Source of the DNA: Chloroflexi bacterium TSY
GTDB taxonomy: Bacteria > Chloroflexota > Anaerolineae > Caldilineales > Caldilineaceae
NCBI GenBank assembly: GCA_019217005.1
Contig: JAHBNG010000014.1
Location: forward strand, 115,249 to 179,248
Length of the DNA: 64,000 nucleotides
Direction of reading: 5' to 3'
In this document: in pieces, positions 49,802-59,230 of the stretch
Numbering within the stretch: position 1 is the stretch's first letter
Layout of the letters: each line of letters starts with the position of its first letter
Translations under genes and position numbers: made by a program
The notes under the pieces: model-generated
The model's database searches: none
Told to the model about the DNA's origin: nothing
What the model saw: the letters and a program-made list of their open reading frames with translations, nothing else

Positions 49802-49954
49802 CTAGCAGCCACCGCCGCCAGCTGTACCCCCACAAGCATGAACTTTCGGCACGACATCAAATCCCAAAGTATCTTCCACAATCCCACCAGAACCAGCAAC
49901 AGCAATGAGCAGGGCGATAGCAACGACCACTTTCACGATAAAGTTTTTAAGCAT
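49802..49954 (-). CDS. Small secreted cysteine/glycine-rich peptide (50 residues)
   Basis: ATG 49954 follows TAGGAG with a good spacer. The peptide begins MLKNFIVKVVV, has a hydrophobic signal-like segment (VAIALLIAVAGSGGIVEDT) and ends HACGGTAGGGGC with two Cys. It was possibly made as a precursor whose tail is the product. A broken tandem copy lies at 49562-49696. The resemblance to secreted signalling or modified peptides is only by composition. Its closeness to a BTAD regulator makes it a candidate inducer or target. No modifying enzyme or dedicated exporter is adjacent. Confidence 0.6.
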   Translation of the reverse strand: MLKNFIVKVVVAIALLIAVAGSGGIVEDTLGFDVVPKVHACGGTAGGGGC

Positions 49955-50602
49955 CTTACGATCTCCTAAGATTATGATTATGAATAAATTGGGTCGTAAG
50001 ATTGGAATTCCACGGTTGAAACGTATTTGACATCTCAACCGCCTTGCAAGGAATCTGTAACCCTGTTCTGCCATTAGGATAGCGGGCGGGCGTTGACAAC
50101 CTCTTATCAAGCTCTTATCAATCTCTTATAGTAGCTGTTCAGCTTATCAGCATTTCAGCCATCAGCTTGACACGTTTAAGCAGTTTGTCTCGACAGGGAA
50201 GTGTATTGTTCGATGACTTCGTGACCGCCCGTGTTCGAGGACATCGTAGCCACTGCCTCAGGCGGCAGGGACACGATGTCTCCGAACAGTAGGGGGCACG
50301 AAGTGTCCGAACCATACAGGGACGTGCCGAGCTGATGGCTGATGGCTGACTAGCTGAATGCTTACGATGATGAATTTGCGGAGATTGCTGTCATTGGGTG
50401 CAAGGCAGTATAATCTTTACTTGAAGCCCTACCCAAAATGTTTAACAAGATCTCCAATAGTTGGCAAAAAATCGAACGATGAAGGGATTGAAGGAATTGA
50501 AGATCTGTTTTCCCCTTCTTCAATCCCTTCATCGTAAAAACGATCATTCTTTATTAACAGCAAACGATCCGATTAAACTCCTGAAATTCATCGGAGGCCA
50601 TC
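49955..50602. other. Gene-free stretch with short repeats
   Basis: No ORF with start and ribosome site was found. The stretch holds imperfect direct repeats (CAGCTTATCAGCATTTCAGCC, shown in part; CTGATGGCTGATGGCTGACT), a GC-rich region with several small hairpins (50217-50325: GACATCGTAGCC, GACACGATGTC), and the strong palindrome at 50477. It probably contains the promoters of the peptide gene and of the WG-repeat protein. Confidence 0.55.
50477..50534. repeat. Palindrome with perfect 17-bp arms
   Basis: CGATGAAGGGATTGAAG and CTTCAATCCCTTCATCG face each other with a 24-base loop, about 70 bases before the WG-repeat gene. No T-tract follows, so this is a MITE-like or regulatory hairpin rather than a clear terminator. 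Confidence 0.6.
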
Positions 50603-52607
50603 ATGCAGACGAAACCGTTCCACCAAAAAGCGCTGATGTTTCACATGCTATTTGGAACAACTGGCACGACGAGTAAGGTCTGTAAACTAACCTATCCGAT
50701 ATTGAGTATTTTGTTGGCTATTGTCATTCTCACAATCTTCGAGCAAAGCGCGAGTGGTGCGTCGTCACTGGTCTCCGTGGCGCAGATATTTGCTAGCCAG
50801 GATACGAACAGCACTCTTTTCCCATTTGAATCTCGCAAATATGGCTATCTTGGGCAGGATGGCGCGTTTGCAATCGAACCGCAATTCGAGGCGGCCTTTG
50901 AGTTTCACGAGGGGTTGGCAGCAGTAAAGATCGATGGACGTTATGGCTACATCGACCCTGCCGGTATGCCTGTCATAAAACCGCAATTTGAGGCGGTGAC
51001 TGCATTTAACAAGAAGTGGGCTTATGTGCGAGACGATAACGGCGCAGTTACGATTATTGATGCCGCAGCCAACGTTATTGCACATGTAAAAGACGAGGCT
51101 CAATGTGGCGACAGGCACTGGTTCGGCTTGATCGTCTCCCTTCTGACTCGCAATTGGTGTCTTCCACTAGACGATATTGTGTTTTATGGGAACGGAGAAG
51201 GGACCTCAGCCTGTGATGTTATTGTGTTGGAAACTCTTCCCGCGAATGAGTTTCCTCAGCCTTGTGAATTCGTCCGCTATGGCTACAAAGACGCCACCGA
51301 TAAAGTCATTCTCGATCCAGATTTTGAACGAGCCGCCCGTTTTAGCGAGGGATTAGCTGCTGTACGCGTCGACGGCAAATATGGCTATATTGACCCAGCG
51401 GGCAAAAGAGTGATCCCTCCCCAATTTGAACGAGCCGCCGATTTTAGCGAGGGATTGGCTGCTGTACGCATTGATGGTAAATATGGCTATATCGATCCAG
51501 CAGGCAAAAGGATCATTCCACCTCAGTTTGACCCACCATTTACATACGAGGATATTCGCTTCAGTGAAGGGTTGGCGGCTGTGTATGTTGGCGGCAAAGT
51601 TGGCTATATTGATCGGCGTGGTAAGACGGTTGTTCCCTCTCGCTACACCGGACGTGCCTATCCATATAGCGGTGGATTTGGATTGATTCAAGCCGAGTTT
51701 GACGGATTTGGCCCATTTCACATTATTGATGCAAATGGAGAACTTCTGACAGAGGAGCCGATTCGTACTGATCTGGCACTCTTTTATACTGTTCAGAAAT
51801 CATATATTGATCTGATTTTTCACAACTTATCGGATGTTCGTGCCATACCTGGGGTACAATGTCATACACGGTCACGAACGATCCCATACGCAGACGAGGC
51901 CTGGCACTGTGTTGCTGGTGACGAAGTTTTCGATCCCTGTTTCGAGCAGGGGGATAATACAGTCTCAGTAGATCCAAATTTGGCGTTTTTGGCTATTTTC
52001 AGTCGAGATTGCAGGGATTTTGGAGTCATTTATTCAGATTTCGGTTACAGAAAACAACCTATTTCATATCTGAAAATCGCCCAAATCTAACGCAAAAACT
52101 AGATATCGACCGGCAAATTTGTATTTATGTCAACTGTTTAGCCAGAATTCTCTCTCAAAACCTGAAATTTGGATCTACTGAGTCTATTGCAAAAGCAGGC
52201 TGTATGAAGAAGAGGGAGTTCTGTTGAGGTTGGCTGAGGCCCTGCCTGAATCCAGACCTCCTGTAAACAATGGGTATCGGGAGATGCTTCCCGCTCTCCT
52301 GGAATTGGCCAACGGTGTTCGCTGCGGGGTGGCCCTTGAAAAGAACATCATTTTGACGATGGAGCATGAAGAGATCGTCACTGAGAAGAGTGGAGAGTTT
52401 CCTTATGTCTGTGCCGATGGGACGAGAGCGGGCAATCAAATGTCTTTTGCAGATGGCAAGTTTCAGTTTGTCCGCAACGTTCGACTGGATGTGACATCTG
52501 ATGGAACACCGACATCTGTTTCGTCTACAATCATACCAATACGAACCATTTGGGGTGCAGGGGCAGAGGTGATTGCGCCTATTCCTGTGTGGGTTGATGA
52601 GCCTTAA
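50603..52607 (+). pseudogene. WG-repeat exported protein broken by MITE M1
   Basis: ATG 50603 follows GGAGG with a 5-base spacer. A membrane segment lies near residue 30-50 (YPILSILLAIVILTIF). At least five WG repeats follow (GLAAVKIDGRYGYIDPAG, GLAAVRVDGKYGYIDPAG, GLAAVRIDGKYGYIDPAG, GLAAVYVGGKVGYIDRRG). The repeats are normally surface or secreted beta-rich scaffolds of unknown ligand. M1 copy E (51966-52180) interrupts the frame. Removing it with one AGTCT (220 bases) gives 595 codons, and the C-terminal part (YREMLPALLELANGVRCGVA onward) is then joined in frame. The internal ORF at 52224 is merely that displaced C-terminus. Confidence 0.85.
51966..52180. mobile_element. MITE M1, copy E, inside the WG-repeat gene
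   Basis: 215 bp, duplications AGTCT at 51961-51965 and 52181-52185. Same orientation as copies B and D. Confidence 0.95.
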
Positions 52608-52657
52608 CCTTCTCTAGCGGAGCTATGCTTCAAACCGACAAATGGTTATCGTCGATG

Positions 52658-52713
52658 GTGGATAGTTGATAGTGGATTGTGACACTTGTAACCAGCTACT
52701 ATCAACTATCCAC
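52658..52713. terminator. Hairpin with perfect 16-bp arms between convergent genes
   Basis: GTGGATAGTTGATAGT (52658-52673) and ACTATCAACTATCCAC (52698-52713) lie between the 3' ends of the WG-repeat gene and the second BTAD regulator. Position suggests a bidirectional terminator, though no T-run follows. It may also be a small repeat. Confidence 0.45.
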
Positions 52714-52754
52714 AAAACTCGCTCTGGTTGGGCAGGATTTTCGCAACCAAACAC

Positions 52755-55700
52755 TTAGAGTGCAACCAAGCGTTCACTGAGCGACGAAAGAAGTGTCGTA
52801 TGGTTCAAATTGTGACCAAGGCTCTCTGCTTCATGCCAGGCGCTTTTTGCTTCTATCATTTGGCCTAGCGTTTGATAAATGTCACCAAGAAACCGCAGCG
52901 AATAGGCACAGCTCAATTGAACTTGCAAATCGCGAAAAACCTCAATGCTTTGTTGGTTTAAGGTGATGGCTTCCTCATAGTTCTCTAACTCTTTTTGGAT
53001 CACGCTCAGTTGATAGAGCATTTGGCCTTCATTGCGACGTAGACCCATCCGTTTTGTGTAATCGAGTCCTTGTATACCCGTCGACAGCGCGGACTCAAAA
53101 TTCCGCTGGTGCCGGTGGATTGTTGTTAACGTATAGAGTGCACCTGCCAGCTCGAGGTGATAATCCTCTTCGTGTCCGATACGGAGGGCACGTTCGGCAT
53201 ACAGTTGTGCTTGATCATATGCCTGCCGCCTATTTTCAATATGTGCCAATAAACAGAGGATCGGGATCTGTTTTTCCACACTCTCACATTCTTGTAGAAG
53301 CACCAATGCCTTAAGGGTTAAATTGTCGGCTTCCTCATAGGCTTCCTTGTAAAAGCAAACGAGCGCCTGCAGGTAGTACGCACCCGCAATATCAATGGGT
53401 ACGTTCAGGGCCAACCGATGTGAGAGACAGGCGTCGATAAGTGGCTCTGCAACATCTAGTTCTCCCCGTTCAATCGCCATTGCAGCCAGACGTTCTTTCA
53501 CATTGGCGATACCGGTTTCATCTTCTAGTATCTGATAGAGCGTCAAACTCTTTGTCAGATGTTTTCTCGCCCGATCGTACTTACTTTGCAAACTGTCGGC
53601 TTCTCCCCAGCTAAACAGATTGCTCGCTTGCCGAATCTTATCATCCTGCGCTTGTGCGCCAACGTGAACCCACTCACAAAGTTGACCTGCGAAAACGAAT
53701 AACCCTTGTTTATAGGTGATGGGTAATAGTCGGTCGGAAAAACCAAAGAGCCGCTCCCATGCCTTCTGCTGATAGGCGATTTCAACTGCGGCAAAAATAT
53801 TGTCTTGCTCGATTAACAATTCCTCGACGTCCTGGTGCTTCTCGGAGACGAAGTCAAAGTAATAGTTCGACATACGCGACCGAACCGCATCTACATCGAC
53901 CAGTAGCTCTTGGGTCAATTTCTCCTGGGCAAAGTCCGCTAAGAGTGGATGATGACGAAAGTAAATATCCCTTCCCGCTTTGACCAGAGAAAGGGCTTCC
54001 AAACCAAACAGCGCATCTTCTGCATCAACCTCCTCAATTTCTGCAATTGCAGCGATAGCCTTTGCGTGAAAAACGCGACCAGCAAAAACAGCCAAAAGCG
54101 CAAAGAGCCTCTGTCGCGATTCATCCAACGCAGCCCAACTTACCTCAAATGAGGTGCGCACGGCCCGATCGCTAATTTCTAAACCCAATCGGAACCGTTC
54201 ATCACGCAGACGCGTCGCCATCGCCTCTAGACGTTGTCGAGGTCGGGATTTGAGGCGTTGAGCCACAATCTCCACGGCAAGCGGCAGATTTTGCAACAGT
54301 GCGCAGATCTCAACCGCGGCTTCTTCCTCCGCCGCAACACGGTCTTCTCCCAAGAGCCGAACCAGGATCTGTCGCGCATTGTGCGGGGATAGCTCGCCCA
54401 AGAGCAAAACCTGTGCATTGAGGGCATGAGCCACATCCAGATCACGCATGGTCAACAATGCTGTACAGGTGCTGCTGTTGGGAAAGAGAGTCTTTACGTC
54501 TGCCGCACTCACTACATTGTCCAGGATCATCAACACGTGTTTGCCTGCCAGCCTCCCGCGTAAGGCCGCAGCCCGGCTCTCCAAATCTGGCAGATTGCTA
54601 AAATCATAGTCAAAGGCGCGTGCCCAAGACGCTACGATATCGACGGGCAGACTATGAGCCCCATTGGCCCAAAGTACGCCATCTGGGAATAGCTCCCGTA
54701 AGTGATGGGCAGCTTGCGCAGCCAACGCTGTTTTTCCGATTCCACCCATCCCCACCAGCGCAATCACCTGAAGCCCCGTTTGCTCAAGGCTTTGTGTATC
54801 AATCTTAGCGCGGAGTTGAGCGAGCTCTGTCTCGCGCCCCACGAAATGGGGAGGCGGCCCGGGCGCTTGATACGGAATAGGCGTTGGAGGCTTCGTGCGA
54901 ACCTCTCCGAGAGACTCGATCTGAGCGGCTTTGTGTTCTGGTGGCTTCGGGAGTGGTTTGCTTTCTAGCAGCCCGTCACGGATCTGTTCGTAGAGTGCAA
55001 CCGTCTCTGCTGCGGGTTCAACGCCCAACTCTGCATCCAAAATTTGGCAGCAGGTTTCATATTGGGCGAGCGCTCGGCTTCGTTGACCGCTCAACGCCAG
55101 CACACGCATCAGTTGGGCATGGGCTTCTTCCTGATCAGGCACGAGTTCCAATGAGCGACGCAGCATCTGTTGAGCTGCTTCGTAATGCCCCTTTTCTTCA
55201 TAGATTGCGCTTGCCAGTGCAAAGGCACCCAGCGCTTGTTGTTGGAGGTATTCGCGCTTGGTCACAAGCCACTGCTCGAAGAGATCACTTCTCGGTACAG
55301 AGAAGCCGTCAAGAAAGGGGCCGCGATAGAGTGCAAGCGCTTGCCTTAGCTGCTCCAGACAGTCGTTACATTGATGCAACGCTGCGTGGGCGTGCTGTTG
55401 AACATTGGCCAAGTAGGTTTCGAATTTGACAACATCCACCCACTGTGCGCTCTCTGGGTTCAATTCAAGCGTTTGGGCGTTGATGCGTAAAAGAGGGGGC
55501 GTGGTTGCTTGATCACGAATCGACCGTCGCAAATGGAACAATGTTTGCGAAAGATTGTGGCGTGCATTGCGTTCTGGTTCATCGGGCCAGAGTAAACCTG
55601 CCAAGGTCTCGCGACGCGTGGGGACACCTTGTTCGACGGCCAGATAAGCAAGGAGCGCCTGCACGCGGGTGGTGCGAAAATCGGTGATCCCCTGACCATC

Positions 55701-55757
55701 TATCTTAAGGTAGAAACCCCGAAAGCAGAATAGTTCCAAAAAATAGTTGTCTGTCAT
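52755..55757 (-). CDS. BTAD/NB-ARC/TPR transcriptional regulator, second of three
   Basis: 1000 residues from ATG 55757. The N-terminal winged helix and BTAD region (RVQALLAYLAVEQGVPTRRE, ARHNLSQTLFHLRRS, then ALAQYETCCQILDAELGVEP) is followed by a proline-rich linker. The NB-ARC ATPase has ALVGMGGIGKTALAAQ near 345, LMILDNVVSAADV as Walker B, and ALLTMRDLDVAHAL. TPRs run from about 700 to the end (YYLQALVCFYKEAYEEADNL). It is intact. Its region upstream is shared with the dehydratase gene start side, and no dedicated target is obvious. It differs enough from the first regulator to be a paralogue rather than a recent duplicate. Confidence 0.88.
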   Translation of the reverse strand: MTDNYFLELFCFRGFYLKIDGQGITDFRTTRVQALLAYLAVEQGVPTRRETLAGLLWPDEPERNARHNLSQTLFHLRRSIRDQATTPPLLRINAQTLELNPESAQWVDVVKFETYLANVQQHAHAALHQCNDCLEQLRQALALYRGPFLDGFSVPRSDLFEQWLVTKREYLQQQALGAFALASAIYEEKGHYEAAQQMLRRSLELVPDQEEAHAQLMRVLALSGQRSRALAQYETCCQILDAELGVEPAAETVALYEQIRDGLLESKPLPKPPEHKAAQIESLGEVRTKPPTPIPYQAPGPPPHFVGRETELAQLRAKIDTQSLEQTGLQVIALVGMGGIGKTALAAQAAHHLRELFPDGVLWANGAHSLPVDIVASWARAFDYDFSNLPDLESRAAALRGRLAGKHVLMILDNVVSAADVKTLFPNSSTCTALLTMRDLDVAHALNAQVLLLGELSPHNARQILVRLLGEDRVAAEEEAAVEICALLQNLPLAVEIVAQRLKSRPRQRLEAMATRLRDERFRLGLEISDRAVRTSFEVSWAALDESRQRLFALLAVFAGRVFHAKAIAAIAEIEEVDAEDALFGLEALSLVKAGRDIYFRHHPLLADFAQEKLTQELLVDVDAVRSRMSNYYFDFVSEKHQDVEELLIEQDNIFAAVEIAYQQKAWERLFGFSDRLLPITYKQGLFVFAGQLCEWVHVGAQAQDDKIRQASNLFSWGEADSLQSKYDRARKHLTKSLTLYQILEDETGIANVKERLAAMAIERGELDVAEPLIDACLSHRLALNVPIDIAGAYYLQALVCFYKEAYEEADNLTLKALVLLQECESVEKQIPILCLLAHIENRRQAYDQAQLYAERALRIGHEEDYHLELAGALYTLTTIHRHQRNFESALSTGIQGLDYTKRMGLRRNEGQMLYQLSVIQKELENYEEAITLNQQSIEVFRDLQVQLSCAYSLRFLGDIYQTLGQMIEAKSAWHEAESLGHNLNHTTLLSSLSERLVAL

Positions 55758-55954
55758 ATACCGATGATGTCTACGAAAAGGATGTTCCGGCCATAGTAGA
55801 TGAGGGGCACTTTGGGGGGCGAGTGTTCATGACGGCATTTGCACCAAGCCTGTCATCCGGTTTGGTTACAGTCGCTTGCGACTGCCATCACAGAGGAGGA
55901 AAATTGCACTGACAGTCACGATACTCCAAGCTCTTTTATCTGCATCCGGTATGC

Positions 55955-57124
55955 TCAACCTTGTACCGCATGAACAGCCAGCCACTCTTCATTTAGATCG
56001 TATCCCAATCCCGGCTTGCCATTTAAGATGAAATCCCCATTTTCAATGGTATAAGGTTCCGTGAGCATCTCGTTGTGTGATTTTATCTGGTGAAAGGCAT
56101 GCTCAAGACGGTAGAAATTGGGGAGCGTTGCGACCACGTGTGCCGCTGCAATCAGTTCAAGCGGACCGCCGGGCACGACGTGGGGCGAAACGGGAATATC
56201 ATATGCCTCGGCCATCGTTGCAATTTTCTTCATCTCTGAGATCCCATCCGTCCAGACTGTATCGGGCATGATATAGTCGGCCAATCGATATTGGAAGATG
56301 GGGACAAAATCGTATCGGGTATGCAGCCGCTCACCTACACAAATCGGGGCAGCCGTATGTTCACGTACGTTGCGTAAACCCTCATTTGATTCGGGCAGTA
56401 CTGGCTCTTCGAACCAACCAATATTGTACTGTTCAAAGAGATGATTTGCCAGACGGATGGCAGTTGGCACATTGTAATGGCCATGGGCATCAATCAGAAT
56501 TTCGTGAGCGGGTCCCACAACTTCACGGACAGCCGCCACGATATCGTATCCTTGCTGTTCACCCGCTTGGGAAATCTGTCCCATATGACGTTTGTGATGA
56601 TAGGCTCGCATCTCAAGAAAGGGGTCAAGCTTGCACGCACTATATCCATAGCCAAGGATATTCTGCTTGGCAGCTTCAGCATACTTCTCTGGCGTGGCAG
56701 TTCCATCCCTAAACCAGCTATCTTGGAACCAAACATTGACATAAGTCGGGATATGATCGCGAAAACGCCCACCCAACAGATCGTAGATTGGACGCCCAGT
56801 CGCCTTTCCATTGATATCCCAAAGGGCAATATCAATAGCCGCCACAACATTCGTACCAAAGCCGCGCGACCCAAAATAGGTATAGCGATGGTAAATTTTG
56901 TGCCAGAGACGTTCAATGTCGGTCGCCGGTTCACCGATCAGCTCATCTTTTAGGCCATCTAGCACAAGACGTACACCCGGCGCAACACCATCAGAGCGTA
57001 CACCTGCTTCGCCCCAACCGGAAATGCCTTCATCTGTATCTAACCGGATAAAGACCCAGGTGAGTGGTCCAATACCCGTGACTGAACCTGTGACAAGGTA
57101 GGTGGTCAAATCCGTTATTTTCAT
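55955..57124 (-). CDS. Enolase-superfamily sugar-acid dehydratase (mandelate racemase type)
   Basis: 389 residues from ATG 57124. The N-terminal capping domain is followed by the barrel. Metal ligands are Asp in ILIDAHGHYN, Glu in WFEEPVLPES and Glu in CVGERLHTRYDF. The catalytic His is in SPHVVPGGP, and TWVFIRLDTDEGISGWGE is the usual opening. This pattern fits the D-galactonate/gluconate-type branch of the mandelate racemase group, which dehydrates acid sugars, but substrate cannot be fixed by eye. It is a stand-alone gene with no sugar-catabolism partners, between a regulator and an IS110 relic. Confidence 0.85.
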   Translation of the reverse strand: MKITDLTTYLVTGSVTGIGPLTWVFIRLDTDEGISGWGEAGVRSDGVAPGVRLVLDGLKDELIGEPATDIERLWHKIYHRYTYFGSRGFGTNVVAAIDIALWDINGKATGRPIYDLLGGRFRDHIPTYVNVWFQDSWFRDGTATPEKYAEAAKQNILGYGYSACKLDPFLEMRAYHHKRHMGQISQAGEQQGYDIVAAVREVVGPAHEILIDAHGHYNVPTAIRLANHLFEQYNIGWFEEPVLPESNEGLRNVREHTAAPICVGERLHTRYDFVPIFQYRLADYIMPDTVWTDGISEMKKIATMAEAYDIPVSPHVVPGGPLELIAAAHVVATLPNFYRLEHAFHQIKSHNEMLTEPYTIENGDFILNGKPGLGYDLNEEWLAVHAVQG

Positions 57125-57343
57125 GATGTTGATTCGGGGTTCTTTTGGCTCTTCAGGATCTCAGGAGGTTGACAAGGAAGTGCCACGAACTTCCCGGACA
57201 CGCTTAGTCAGTAAGAGAGATACCAAATAGGCGCGTTGAAAAGAGTCGGAAAAAATCAACAATTCCGACTTTATGTAAACTTGGGTATTGAGCTGGTAGC
57301 AAGTAGACATAAGAGAGAAATCAAAGGCAATCAAGAAAAAAAA

Positions 57344-57447
57344 CAGTAGCAGCAAAAGTCGGGTACAAATTTTTCATGCAAACAGAGGGCTGCTCTAGGA
57401 TTTCACCCCTTATGGTCATTTTTTGTACCCGACTTTTGCCGTAGCTG
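57344..57447. repeat. Inverted repeat, about 25-bp arms, MITE-like
   Basis: GCAAAAGTCGGGTACAAA near 57351 and TTGTACCCGACTTTTGC near 57423 are perfect complements with partly matching outer sequence CAGTAGC/GTAGCTG. The enclosed 55 bases hold no ORF. It fills most of the 344-bp gap between the dehydratase and the IS110 relic. It has no second copy in the window. Confidence 0.65.
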
Positions 57448-57468
57448 AAAAAAAAGAAAGCAGAAAAA

Positions 57469-58697
57469 CTAAGCTTGTGGTCGACGACGGATAGTTCGTT
57501 GACGAATGTGGAAAGATTCGTCATAGGTGGTTCGGTCTTGCCACATTTTCCAAAGAATGGCCAGCCAGCGGTTGGCTAAAGCCCGATGAGAGCGACTGAC
57601 CGAGTGGCCCTTTTGACGAGCTTGTGTAAAGTAAGCCGAAGCCCAGCGAGATTGCTGGCGCGAAGAACGAGCCAGTTGCTGAGAAAAGTAACGAAACTCT
57701 TTATCACAAGAGCGGCGAAAGTGGACCGTGGACTTTGCCACTTTGGTTGGTAACGGGAGCCGTGCCAGCTAAAGTCTGGACCATGCTGGAATGGGGGAAG
57801 CGGCGGCGATCTTCGCCAAATTTGACCAGCAAAGAGGGAGCCAAGAGCTCTCCTGCGCCCGGCAGGGAAGCAAAAATGGGGTGATCCTCGTGTTGCAGAA
57901 AAAGAGAGTTCAACTGTTGGAGTGTTGCTTGCTTGGAGTTGAGGGTATGGAGCAAGAGTCGGGCAAGTTGCTGGGCTTGAACTTGACAAGCTTGGGCAAC
58001 ACCCGGAGCTGAACGGGGATGTTGTGTGGTCAAGGCATCAAAACAGGTGAGCCATTTGGAGGGCTGATTATGTTTATGTTGCTTGAGAAAGACCTGAAAT
58101 TCATCATAGGTTGCTTTTTCTGCTGCTTGCGGCGACGGATAAGCCAGAATCAGATGAGCTGCAATGGGCGATGGCCAACTAAAGACATTGAGCAAAGCGG
58201 GATGGTATCTGAGCAAACAACTACGCAAGCGATTGGAGACAGCAACCGTTTCTTTGCGCCAAAACTCGGTCATGCTCACCACGATGCGCATTTGCTGGAG
58301 TAATTCACCCTGGATGCCAAGGATAGAATCGGTGAACATCTGTTCTGACCAGTTCAGCTATCGTATATGCATCACTTTCATCAGTGCGAGCACCGCTCTG
58401 ATTGTACCTCGCCCGACTTGCTTTGACCACGTTCGGTGGGAGGACATATAGATTTGTATACCCAGCATCCCATAAGTAGTCAATTATCAGATTATGTGCT
58501 GTCTCTAATCCGATTCGACATTTTTCATGGCCGATATCCATCGTTTCTCGCCACTTTTCTAGTTGCTTAAAGCCATCCACACTATGTTCTATTGTCATGT
58601 AGTTAATTCGACGACCGTTTTCATCCGTTATCATTACATCATGTTTTGTTTCACTCCAGTCTATTCCTATGAATATCTGCATTTTTGACCTCCTCAT
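57469..58697 (-). pseudogene. IS110-family transposase, relic (a)
   Basis: The start at 58697 or 58682 opens with MQIFIGIDWSETKHDVMITD (first Asp), then RIGLETAHNLIIDYLW (Glu) and ARTDESDAYTIAELV (Asp pair). The frame shifts near 58305, continues with LLQQMRIVVSMTEFWRKETV to about 57710 (IFASLPGAGELLAPSLLVKF), and shifts again to STVHFRRSCDKEFRYF and a stop at 57469. The sequence is clearly related to relic (b) on the other strand, head to head. Two or more frameshifts make it inactive as read. Confidence 0.8.
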
Positions 58698-58750
58698 TCA
58701 CTTGAGGATTGCCTTTGGTCATTTTTTTCGGACGCTCTTTTCCTATTATG

Positions 58751-58854
58751 GCATTCGAGATGCTACACGCTTGCGACGGTTCTAGGCGTCGGCTTGGTGG
58801 ACGGTCCGGGAAGGGCGGTCGCACCGCGGGAAGAGGGCGGTCCTTTTTACCAAG
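58751..58854 (-). ncRNA. Candidate bridge RNA of IS110 relic (a)
   Basis: Upstream non-coding flank, read on the minus strand. Stems CTTGGT/ACCAAG (outer), GGAC/GTCC, GCGGT/ACCGC, CGAC/GTCG and GCAT/ATGC appear in the same order in relic (b), where three base pairs differ by compensatory changes. The loop between CGAC and GTCG differs in sequence. Confidence 0.6.
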
Positions 58855-59057
58855 CCGGAGTTCGATTCCGAGTGACAGCTTCTCTCTTTCTGTCTCTCTC
58901 ATTCTAACTCCTTTCCTATATTATCTAATAGGTAGAGGTAAAGAAGAGTCTCGTTGACGACCTCATGCCTGACCTCTTCCTGTTAGGTAATATAGGAAAG
59001 GGAGATAAAATAAGGGAAGGCAAAAGCAAGGAAAGCCGAAACTTATTGGACTCTCGA

Positions 59058-59161
59058 CCTGGCAAAAAGGACCAACCTCTTCGAGCGGTGCGACCGCCCT
59101 TCCCGGACAGTCCGCCAGGTCGACGCCGTGCAACGTCGAAAGCGTGCAGCACCTCGAGTGC
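59058..59161 (+). ncRNA. Candidate bridge RNA of IS110 relic (b)
   Basis: Same architecture as the minus-strand copy: CCTGGC/GCCAGG (59058-59063 and 59114-59119), GCGGT/ACCGC, GGAC/GTCC, CGACG/CGTCG (59121-59125 and 59134-59138) and GCAC/GTGC (59149-59152 and 59158-59161). It ends about 70 bases before the transposase ATG, as in the IS110 group. Confidence 0.6.
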
Positions 59162-59230
59162 CATAACAGGAAAACGGAAAACAGCGTCCAAAGTTGAGGA
59201 GCTCAGGCGATACGGGAGAGGAGGTCCAAG

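Noticed and set aside
58850..58880. T-loop-like GGAGTTCGATTCCGAG, as in a tRNA
   Set aside because: No acceptor stem, anticodon stem or D-arm can be found around it. It is adjacent to the conserved IS110 non-coding region.
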